Source of the DNA: Campylorhamphus procurvoides
Taxonomy: Eukaryota > Chordata > Aves > Passeriformes > Dendrocolaptidae
Direction: 5' to 3'
DNA: 64,000 nt
NCBI GenBank assembly: GCA_013396655.1
Contig: WBMV01004890.1
Location: forward strand, 62,804 to 126,803
Position numbers and translations under genes: made by a program. Below are positions 1 through 17,140 of the stretch, in pieces (positions within the stretch are counted from its first letter, which is position 1; every line of letters begins with the position of its first letter). Under the pieces are notes generated by a model that saw only the letters and a list, made by a program, of their open reading frames with translations, was not told the origin of the DNA and did not search any database.

Positions 1-681
1 CTGTTGGGAAGGTGATGTGCACCAAGTGCTCTCTGACATGTGGTGGTACCCACATGCCTGTCCCTGTCACTGAGCTGGGAACAGGGCACTGGGGGCCCCA
101 TAATGACTTCCCAGTGTATTCCCTGGTATCTGCTGGCCAAGGTGACCGGTGTGGTCAGTACTGGGGAGCCCCTGGGGTGCGTGGTGCCACCGTGCCAGCC
201 TGTGTGTGGCTCAGCTGAGGGCAGGAGAGTAGCAGCTTGTGTCCATTGGTGGCTGTCCTTGCAAATATTAGATGGGGCAAACTTGGGTGCCCCATTGGGA
301 CCTTTCTGACTTGTTGGGATTGAAGGCAGGCAAGGCAAACACCTGCCCTCTTCAGGAGGGGGGAACAGGAGGTGGCCATGGGAGCTGCTGGCTAGAATGA
401 GTTTTACACAAAATCACAGAGTGATTTGGGTTGGAAGGGACCTTAAAGACCATTTCCTTCCAATCCCCCTACCATGGGCAGGGCCCCTTCCACAAGACCA
501 GGTTGCTCACCCTGTCCAACCTGACTTGAACACTTCTATGGATGGGAAGGGGGAAAATGTCAAGGTCTACATTTCCTCAAGGGAAATTCTTTCATCCAGC
601 TTCAGGGCTGTGAGCTGGTGAGCAGCATCCAACCATCCCTGTTCTTCCTTTTCCAATGTGACTCTGTTCTCTGGCCCATAG
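1..681 (+). other. CLCN7: CLCN7 intron (5' part of the window)
   Basis: This stretch ends in a polypyrimidine tract and AG at 680-681, directly before a CLCN7 exon, so I read it as intron. I looked in it for the preceding CLCN7 exon (the part leading up to the gating glutamate) and did not find it. The only recognisable content is a CR1 fragment at about 411-552. Confidence 0.75.
411..552 (-). mobile_element. CR1 LINE 3' fragment
   Basis: The + strand shows the reverse complement of the avian CR1 3' end: a TCACAGAGTGATTTGGGTTGG start, then the GGAAGGGACCTTAAAGA core, a CCATGGGCAGGG block and an AACCTGNCTTGAACACTTC block. It is a short, 5'-truncated, non-coding copy inside a CLCN7 intron. Confidence 0.9.
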
Positions 682-7974
<7,293 letters not shown>

Positions 7975-9050
7975 TGCAGTGCTGCCCAGCAGAGACATGT
8001 CCTGGTCCCTCGGAGCTGAGGACCCCCTTTTGCAGGAGGTGGGGGGAAGACTGGGCCAGGCTGTGCAGGCAGTGCCTGGAGCACTGGCATGGCCGTGCTG
8101 CCCTGGCTCTCCTGCCCGTTGCTGCCTTCCCATGTCTGCTGCCTCCTCACCCCTTCCTCTGCTTCCTCAAGGGATCAAAATGCACCCTTGGCTCTGTTAG
8201 CTCCTGGGATAGGCTCTCCCTGAGGGTTGGGTGAAGGCTGAAGGGTTCCAGGGGCAGCAGAACCGCCCTGCTGAGTTGGGCATAGTCCTCTGCCATGCCA
8301 TGCCCTGTGGCCTCTGTTGCCTCATCCACCCAGCACAGACTGTCTGGTACCTAGCCCCAGCTTCAGGGCCTGGGAGGGGGAGCAAAGGGGACATGATGGG
8401 GCTCCCTCCTTTCCCCAGGGCCCCATTCCCCCCTGCCCTGTGCTGGCTGGGTCAGACTGAGCTCTGGGGTAGGTTCTTGCCTCCCTTGCCCTCAGTCTGG
8501 AGGAGGGGGCCATGCCCTGCTTGGCTGTGCAATAAAAGGGCTCCCATGGTTCTGCAGCTGCCGCCTCTCACTCTTTTTTGGTTCCCTCAGCCGCTCTGAC
8601 CCCAACCCAGCTGGGGGAAGACACCCCTGGGGTTTGGGGTAGGGATGGGGAGGTGAGAGCTGCCTGCCCTGGGGCTTTGTTGGTCCTGCAGCCTGTGCCC
8701 CTCTGCCACTCCTGCCACCATTGCTGCTCCCCTCCTCCCACTCTGGGGTCCAGAGTCACTCCTGGGGCTTGTTCTGGCCCTTTCCTGCAGCCTGGGACCT
8801 GCCAGGCACCCCAAATCCCACCACCAGCCCTGGATCTTTTCAGGGGTTGGGAGCAAACCCTGCATTCTTTTGGGTGATCAGGTGGTCTCCAGCCCTGACA
8901 CCTCAATCCTCCCATCCTTCCTCTTCTCCTTGGCATTGCCCCCTGCCCTGGGACTGCACCCTCCCCACTTGGGCAGGGCAACCTGGTGTCTGGAGGGGCT
9001 TTCAACTGTGGGATCTGTGCTGAAATAAAGTCTGTTTGTACTTTTATTGT
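7975..9050 (+). other. CLCN7: CLCN7 3' untranslated region with two candidate poly(A) signals
   Basis: AATAAA occurs at 8531-8536, about 560 bp after the stop codon, and again at 9024-9029. The second is followed at once by a T/G-rich stretch that fits a downstream cleavage element. The proximal site gives a 3' UTR near 0.58 kb and the distal site about 1.07 kb. Which one is used cannot be told from sequence. No other gene is seen in this stretch. Confidence 0.6.
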
Positions 9051-9640
9051 GGTGCTGCCTGTCTCTTGCTTCCCTTCTTCCTCTGGGGTCACTGCCCAGA
9101 CTTGGTGTCTCCTTGGGACTCAGCTGAGCCCTGTCCCCACTGCTGCTACTGGGACGTGGCACAAGCTGACCCCCAGCACGACTGGAGCGCTCAAGGCAGG
9201 GGGTAGCTGCCCCTTCCCGGGTGTTTTCCCCTTTCAAGGCCAACAAAGAGCCACCACAAAGCAGGGGATGCCTGGGCTGGGCCCTGGTAACAGCCAGGTC
9301 TGGGGCTGGGGCCGTGGGGAAGGACCAGCTCTGCTTTCCCATGTGGCTCCGGATGGATCCCTGGCTGTGCCGTGGGGCAGGGGAGCCCTGGGGGTCCCCG
9401 AGGGGGTGATGGGTCCCCACGGGGTGCTGGCAGCCCCGGGTGCTTTATGAGGCCCTGTGTTGCCCTTTGCCCCGGTGCAGCCGAGATAAGGGATGGGATC
9501 CACCGCCTTGTGCCGCAGAGTAAACATGGGCTGCTGGCTCCTGCCGGCTCCCTGCTGCCCCTGAGGGCCACGCCAAGCCACGGCCCTTTGTCACCGGCAG
9601 TGGGGACACCACGGTGGTGGGTGGCAAAGGACACCACACG
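9051..9640. other. Intergenic spacer between convergent CLCN7 and PERCC1
   Basis: This is GC-rich sequence between the distal CLCN7 poly(A) signal and the PERCC1 3' end. I see no conserved coding exon or repeat in it. Open frames here are long only because of base composition. There is no sign of CCDC154, which lies in this interval in mammals. Confidence 0.6.
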
Positions 9641-9662
9641 TGCTGGCGCCTGGTGGGAGCCA

Positions 9663-9668
9663 TTTATT
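9663..9668 (-). terminator. PERCC1: PERCC1 poly(A) signal (AATAAA)
   Basis: The + strand TTTATT reads AATAAA on the minus strand, about 120 bp after the PERCC1 stop codon. It is the first canonical signal downstream of that gene and gives a compact 3' UTR. Confidence 0.65.
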
Positions 9669-9786
9669 CGCTCGTCCCACCACCAGCTCCAACCCGGGTG
9701 CCCCGGTGCTGGCACTGGGGCCACCAGATTTATCATTAACCGGGCGGCACGTGGCGGGACCAGGGGCCCCCGAGGCCACGGTGGGG

Positions 9787-11065
<1,279 letters not shown>

Positions 11066-11310
11066 ACTCCAGGGCTGTGCATGGAGGTGAATGGGGCTCA
11101 GCTCAGCCCCCATCCCACTGCCCTGGGCTCAGCACCCACCCTGCCATGCCAGGCTGAGCACCAGGGACACTGAGCCCCATGTCCTGCTCACACAGTGCCC
11201 TGTGATGTGATGAACTCACCACCTCCCCTTACCACCCTGGCCGGGTCTTGCTGAGCTGGATGAGGCCCCTCTGTAGTTCATGCCCCCTGTGCTGAGGGGT
11301 CCCCAGCCCC

Positions 11311-11522
11311 ACCTTGCTGCAGGGCATCCCTGGTCACCAACCTGGGACTGCCATCCCATCCCCACCTTGCTGCAGGGCACCCCTGGTCACCAACCTGGGA
11401 TTGCCATCCCATCCCCACCTTGCTGCAGGGCACCCCTGGTCACCAACCTGGGACTGCCATCCCATCCCCACCTTGCTGCAGGGCACCCATGGTTACCAAC
11501 CTGGGACTGCCATCACCCCAGC
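11311..11522. repeat. 53-bp tandem repeat, four copies
   Basis: Copies start at 11311, 11364, 11417 and 11470, each with ACCTTGCTGCAGGGCA. The unit is exactly 53 bp and copies differ by only one to a few bases, so the array is young. It is in PERCC1 intron 1, about 340 bp from the exon 1 donor. Confidence 0.92.
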
Positions 11523-11862
11523 CCTGAGAGAGTTTTGGGGCAGGGCACAAATTGTGCAGACCAGTCCTGCTCCAGCCACACCAAACATACTACTGGGCCT
11601 TTCACCCAACATAAAAGATTGTTCTTGCCTTCCCCAGGGTCTCTGTGCATCCCTCTTTGTGCTGTCCCCATTGTGGGACCCCTGGCCCTTCCTCTGCGCT
11701 GCCCCAGGGTGGGCTGTGGGGGGCTCAGACACCCGAGGGGCTGTGGGGAGAGGGGAGCAGGGCCACACCAGTGGCAGAACCAGTCTGCCCCACTGCCACC
11801 TTCATCCTGGGAAGCCCCCCCGGTGCAGGAGGGCATCCCCCAGGTCCGCGGCTCGCACTCAC

Positions 11863-11910
11863 CTTGGCGCTGCCGCCCGGCCATGCATAGGCTCCCGCGC
11901 CGCTCCCCCT
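11863..11910 (-). other. PERCC1: PERCC1 exon 1 (5' leader, possibly coding)
   Basis: A consensus donor (AAG then GTGAGTG) ends this exon at 11863. The TATA box about 30 bp upstream places the start near 11910. The exon holds two ATGs. The one at 11888-11886 stays open across the splice to 10504 and would add 21 residues in frame before MAAGV. The one at 11884-11882 is out of frame and stops just after the splice. Both have weak contexts, so I treat the exon as mainly leader. Confidence 0.6.
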
Positions 11911-11936
11911 GCCCGTCCCTCCACCTGGGCCTGAAG

Positions 11937-11944
11937 TATTTATA
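11937..11944 (-). promoter_or_regulatory. PERCC1: TATA box of PERCC1
   Basis: The minus strand reads TATAAATA here, about 50 bp upstream of the first ATG and about 75 bp before the exon 1 donor. A focused TATA promoter fits a cell-type-restricted gene, unlike the CpG-island promoters of the neighbouring housekeeping-type genes. Confidence 0.65.
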
Positions 11945-12290
11945 GCGGAGCGAGAGCTGACGGCTGGCAAATATTTGGTAGCCGTATTGTAATAGTAGAC
12001 TCGGTAAACAGAGCCCGGGTTTGCTTTAGCACCCAGCAACGGGAGAGCGGCGCGGGGAGGGACGCGGGCACGGAAGGCAGGGCTCACCTTAATGGTTCAC
12101 TAGCCAGGGGATTTTCAAGTGTTGTCCCTGTAAATTCACCTATTAAATCGGCAGCCCCAGCTGCCAAACTGCCCGCACACTTGTGCCGAGGGCTCTTATC
12201 TCCCCGCTGATTGGAGGCGAAATCAAGCTTTGTCAAATAGGCGTAAAATTAAATTTCATGCTATTTTGACTCCTGGAGTAGGGATCTTCT
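11945..12290 (-). promoter_or_regulatory. PERCC1: Putative PERCC1 upstream enhancer/promoter block
   Basis: This is AT-rich, non-repetitive sequence in an otherwise GC-rich region, directly upstream of the PERCC1 TATA box. It contains a FOXA-type GTAAACA (12004-12010), a palindromic CAAATATTTG (11968-11977), a GATA-type AGATAAG (minus strand, 12195-12201), a CCAAT box (minus strand, 12210-12214), and T/A-rich stretches at 12130-12150 and 12240-12265. FOXA and GATA sites suit endodermal expression. In human, an intestine-critical region lies upstream of PERCC1; this is the positional counterpart. Conservation with human could not be tested here. Confidence 0.5.
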
Positions 12291-14241
12291 GAAGAACACA
12301 CTGCGTATCGAGCGATGCCTCTGCAAACAGGGGCTGCCGCTGCAGTGGGCAAAGCCTCTCTGTGGGGTGCCCCCAGGTGATCCAGGTGCAGACCCCCCAT
12401 CTCCAGCCTTGTGCCCCACTGGAGGTGGATGTTGGGCTCCCTGACCAGCCCTAGGAGGGGTTTTGGAACATGTGCCTACAAAAGGAGGACATGTTGTTTG
12501 GGGAATGGCTGGGCCAGCCCCACAGCCGGGGCAGCACCTGGATGGCAGCGTTGTCACTGTGGCTGGGGCACTGGTGGGGGGTGGCCCTTGTCTCTGCTCA
12601 TGGCCTCTGGTCATGCTGGACCACACAGCACCCGAGGGGCTGAGGATGGTGACAATGGCAATCAGCTCAGATGACAAGATGGATGTGCCAGAGGTGCTGA
12701 TTCTGCTCTGGCAGCAGGAAGTGCCAGCAGGGCAGAACAGAACACAGCCAGGGGGTATGGATGGCTTGGGGACAGAGGGTATCCTGGGACACAGGATGGC
12801 CAGAGGACACAGGACAGCCTGCCTTTGACCTCAAGAGGGCACAGGACGATGGGGGCCTGACACCTGTGACACCCTGCACCTTGTCACTGGTGCTGGGGAC
12901 ACACAGGGAGCAGGACAAAGGCCACTGGGGTTGGTGTTGGGCACAGCCCCGCTCCAGAGCTGCCCTGCTTTCCTGGTTTTGGGGTGACTGCAGCTCCTTG
13001 TGTGCTCCCCCTGAGCCCTCCCTGCCCCCTGCCCTGAGCACCCTGTGCTGAGCCGTGTCGGGATGCTGAGGTGGCATCCTGAGCCCGTGGCATGGTGCAG
13101 CACTGGCGAGGAGAGTGGCAACCTGGCAGGGCAGCCCCAGAGCACCCAGCAGGGGCAGAGCTGGGCACCAGCACCGTCACTGGCTCCTCAGAGCTGCTTC
13201 TCCTCTCTCCACACACTCACAATAGGCAGCACCACCAGCCACCAGCCATCCTGCCCGGGCACTGCTGGGCAAACACAGGGTGCGGGCTGATAAGCCAGAG
13301 GCACCCTCCGGGCTGCTCCCTGATGTCACCCATTGTCACCCACCCACCTGGCACAGCCTGGCATGGCCACCGGCTGCATCCCTCTGGAACATGATCCCAC
13401 CACCAGGATCCCCAGGGGAAGGGGGCTGTCTCTGGTGTTCTCACCGTCCCCTGCCCCAGACCCTCTTGCTACAGTGCAGGAGGTTGGAGAGCTCTCACAG
13501 CCTCTGGCTCAGCCTGTCTGGGAGGTGAGGCCCAGGAGAGGTGAGGCACTGTCCCTTTGCCCAGGAGAGAAGGGTCTGGCCATGCTGGCAAGGGGCTCCA
13601 GGTGTGGGGCAGGGTGTGGGGAGCACACAGCTTGGCTGCTGGCTCACAGAACTGCCAGTGATGAGGTGTCCATCCTCTGTGGGAAGGAATAACACGCATT
13701 TAGGGAACACCCAGGGTTCAGCAGGGCTGTTCCAGGGGTGAGCCAGAGGGAGAGGTAATGTTGTTATCCCTGTGACAGGCTCGGGCACGTGGATTTGCAA
13801 CCATTTGAGAGCCCAGGGTGGCCATCCCTTCTCCAGGCTTTGCCAGGGCCAGTCATCCCACTGGAAGGGGGTTCCTGCCTGCAGAGACCCCACTCGGGGT
13901 CTGACTGCACACCCGGGCGGAGCTCTAAAGCTGATGGGGGAAAACCAGGCGTGATTATGGCAGTGCAGAGCATCCTGTAAGGCGGGGCTCCGGCACTGCC
14001 CCTCTCCGCCTTTGTGTGCCTGTGGCAGCACAAAGAGCCGCTGGGATCGATCCCTATCGCGGCTGGGGCCGGGAGCTCCCGGGGAAGGCACGGAGGTGGA
14101 GCCCACGGGGTGTTGGGAGCTGCAGCGGGGGCTCAGAGAGCAGGACAGGGCACCCAGCAAGTGGCAAACTCCGCAACAGCCCAGGCTCCCCTGCAAAACC
14201 ATGGCCTCATCCTGCCCCGCAGCCGGGGGAGCGGCCATGGG
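12291..14241. other. Intergenic, no gene recognised
   Basis: I found no conserved coding exon, RNA gene or dispersed repeat in this stretch. It lies between the divergent PERCC1 and LUC7L. The open frames present do not resemble known proteins and overlap on both strands, as expected from composition. Confidence 0.5.
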
Positions 14242-14434
14242 ATGTGCTGTGCTGTGCTATGCTGTGCTGTGCTGTCCTGCCCTGTCCTGTACTGTGCTGT
14301 GCTGCCCTGTGCTGTGCTGTCCTATCCTGTTCTATCCTGTACTGAGCTGTCCTGCCCTGTCCTGTGCTGTGCTATCCTGTCCTATACTGTTCTATCCTGT
14401 GCTATGCTGCCCTGTCCTGTGCTGTGCTGTCCTC
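14242..14434. repeat. Pentanucleotide microsatellite (TGCTG/TCCTG variants)
   Basis: About 190 bp made almost only of five-base words such as GTGCT, GTCCT, GCCCT and ATCCT in register. All three frames stay open because the period is five, producing cysteine/leucine-rich translations that are not genes. The end of the array is repeated beyond the N run at 15048. Confidence 0.95.
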
Positions 14435-14869
14435 ATTCCCCTCCTCGCTGTGCCACCGTACCAGTGCACTCGCCCCCTTTTCCGATCTTCCACCCTGCCT
14501 CCTGCTTCTCCCACCTGCCCGGGCCTAGCCCTTAGCAGGGGCTTCCCTTACCACCCCAGCCCCTCTCCGCAGCCCCCGCGGCGGTCCCGCATGTCTCGGT
14601 GCCATGGGGACTGCACGCAGCGCTCCCCGACCCTATTGCTGGCCAGGGTGCGGCTACTGTGGCCACCACACCCGGCCAGAGCCGGGGACAGGGCCCGGGG
14701 CACCCGGTGATGGGTCCGGTCCGGGCTGGAGGTGCCCGTGAATGTCCCATCAATGTCCCGCCAATGTCCCGTCAATGTCCCCTGCCCGGCCACGCCCCCT
14801 CGGCCCGACCACGCCCTCCACTCGACCACGCCCCTACAAACAGACCACGCCCCCGTTAAAACCCACGCC
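14363..14869. repeat. 507-bp segment, left copy (duplicate at 15048-15554)
   Basis: The bases match 15048-15554 at a constant offset of 685 with only two differences that I could see, both in the CACGCCC-rich end. The copies flank a 174-base N run. This is the usual look of a contig end assembled twice. Confidence 0.9.
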
Positions 14870-14873
14870 CCCA

Positions 14874-15047
14874 NNNNNNNNNNNNNNNNNNNNNNNNNNN
14901 NNNNNNNNNNNNNNNNNNNNNNNNNNNNNNNNNNNNNNNNNNNNNNNNNNNNNNNNNNNNNNNNNNNNNNNNNNNNNNNNNNNNNNNNNNNNNNNNNNNN
15001 NNNNNNNNNNNNNNNNNNNNNNNNNNNNNNNNNNNNNNNNNNNNNNN
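14874..15047. other. Assembly gap (174 Ns)
   Basis: Unbroken run of N flanked by two nearly identical 507-bp copies. It lies in the CpG-rich promoter region upstream of LUC7L, so real promoter or exon 1 sequence could be missing. Further single Ns stand at 15555 and 15699. Confidence 0.98.
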
Positions 15048-15554
15048 TGTGCTGTGCTATCCTGTCCTATACTGTTCTATCCTGTGCTATGCTGCCCTGT
15101 CCTGTGCTGTGCTGTCCTCATTCCCCTCCTCGCTGTGCCACCGTACCAGTGCACTCGCCCCCTTTTCCGATCTTCCACCCTGCCTCCTGCTTCTCCCACC
15201 TGCCCGGGCCTAGCCCTTAGCAGGGGCTTCCCTTACCACCCCAGCCCCTCTCCGCAGCCCCCGCGGCGGTCCCGCATGTCTCGGTGCCATGGGGACTGCA
15301 CGCAGCGCTCCCCGACCCTATTGCTGGCCAGGGTGCGGCTACTGTGGCCACCACACCCGGCCAGAGCCGGGGACAGGGCCCGGGGCACCCGGTGATGGGT
15401 CCGGTCCGGGCTGGAGGTGCCCGTGAATGTCCCATCAATGTCCCGCCAATGTCCCGTCAATGTCCCCTGCCAGGCCACGCCCCCTCGTCCCGACCACGCC
15501 CTCCACTCGACCACGCCCCTACAAACAGACCACGCCCCCGTTAAAACCCACGCC
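15048..15554. repeat. 507-bp segment, right copy
   Basis: Partner of 14363-14869. It starts in the middle of the pentanucleotide array immediately after the N run and ends at the single N at 15555. Confidence 0.9.
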
Positions 15555-15698
15555 NCCCCCCCCCCACGCCCCCCCAGCCACTCGCCGGTGCCACCCCTTT
15601 CATATGACCACGCCCCTTTCGTCTGACACCGCCCCTCAATGTAGACCCGCCCCTTTCTCCCGGCCCCGCCCCTTCATCCCACCCGCGTCCCCGCCCAT
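15475..15698. promoter_or_regulatory. LUC7L: GC/CACC-box array, likely LUC7L CpG-island promoter
   Basis: Boxes of the type CACGCCC, CACCGCCCC, CCCGCCCC and CCCCGCCCC begin near 15476, 15495, 15512, 15531, 15549, 15565, 15591, 15609, 15627, 15645 and 15662. Most steps are 16-19 bp. Such boxes bind Sp/KLF zinc-finger factors. The array sits about 1.5 kb before LUC7L coding exon 2, where a housekeeping-type promoter is expected. Its left part also appears at 14790-14869 in the duplicate copy. The assembly is broken on both sides (Ns at 15555 and 15699), so the true array may be longer or shorter. Confidence 0.55.
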
Positions 15699-15699
15699 N

Positions 15700-17140
15700 C
15701 CTGCAGCGCCGGCCGCGGCCCGGCTCCAGAAATGTGACAGCCCGTGCAAAATACGGCCCCGCTGCGGTTTGTGTCTCCCTTCTGCGACTCGCTGGGTGTT
15801 TAAAATTCCCTTTGGCACGTTAGCAGGGCTGTTCAGGCACTTTGCACTTTGTTTCGTAAGTGAATAAGTGCTTTTCTTTCTCTGTGTATTGAGTTGCTGT
15901 TGAATTGCTTCCCATATTTTTATTTCATACAAACTGAACAATTGTGGCCCCTCTATTTTATTTATAAAGGTTCAGTGTATCTTTGCCTGCCTACATCAAT
16001 CTGCAAGGGAGTTGCAGAAAAGCCTCATGTTCATCGAGCCGTGAGTCACAACCAATTTTTAAAGCTGTTATAACGAAAAAAAAAAGTGTTTGCTTTTTTT
16101 CACAAGTAACTTTAAAAGTGTAGCTTAGAAAGAAAAAAAAAATTTAAAAAAAAATAAAAATTCAGTAGACACAACATTATTCCTGGATGCTTGTGAATCC
16201 TAAACTATATTCATACTTTAGTATTACACATACCTGTGTCATATGCACAGATGAGCTTTAAAATTGTCACATACCATTACCACTTTGCCTTTACTTTTAT
16301 GTATCATTCCCCTGACTTCCTTACTGCAGGTGTGGGCAAGAAAGCTTTTCCTTTAAAACTTTTCAACAATGGGCATAAAATTCTGCAGCTGAGGTCTTGA
16401 AGAATGCAGATGGGTATAGTATGTGTTGGAGCTCGCAGTGTGTATTGACTAACTTTGTTTCTTTTTTTAAAAATTTTTTTTCTATTATTTATTTTTTTTC
16501 TTTTCTGATATTGTGTCGTTTTAAGTGGCTCCTGAGTGTAAAATGTCCTCTGAGGGTGGGCTGTGGGTGGGAAACACGTGGTATGTTCCAGGCCAGGACC
16601 TGCCAGCTCCACCTTTGCACGGCCTGGGAGAGCACACTGCTTGGTTTGGTCCCACACCAAACGGGCTGGTGGCTCAGTTACCACGTGAGCAAAGAGCAGG
16701 TGTCTGTAATAATTGTCCAGCACGGCCCTGTTTGGTGATCCGTGGGGTTTGGTATCTCCTGCCCCTTCCTCACAGTAAAACTAAAAGGGATGGAAAAAAC
16801 ACCAGGTTTTGGCTGCAAGCCAGCCTGTCTGTCTCCTTTTCTCTTCTGGCTGTGCTGCCTCTTTATATGGATGACAGGCCTTGGACGTTGTTTGGCTCGC
16901 CAGCACTGTGTTTAACATGGTGTCCTGGATGAATAAATGCTAAAACACTGTTTGTTGCCAATTATAAGTGTTCCAGAATATCCTGTTGCCCTCTAAGCTT
17001 TTGGTTTTTTTTGAGTAAATTTGGGGAGCAGGAGCACCAAGTGTTTTAATCTGCATATTGAGGTGAAATGCTCATGCTGATGCCTTGGTGTTCCCTTGGT
17101 GTTCTAATGTCTCCTTATTTAAACCACACATGAATTTCAG
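15700..17140 (+). other. LUC7L: Probable LUC7L intron 1
   Basis: AT-rich sequence starting after the single N at 15699 and ending in a polypyrimidine tract and AG at 17139-17140. It contains A-rich low-complexity stretches at 16076-16085 and 16128-16160. I searched it for LUC7L coding exon 1 (a start beginning MSAQAQ in vertebrates) and did not find it. Confidence 0.6.

Noticed and set aside
1..420. Another CLCN7 exon at the left edge
   Set aside because: The segment near 130-200 has codons slightly resembling a transporter exon but lacks the expected residues and a matching acceptor.
14016..15395. Long cysteine/leucine-rich open frames on the + strand
   Set aside because: They come from a five-base microsatellite that stays open in all frames, and some run through Ns. 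They are not genes.
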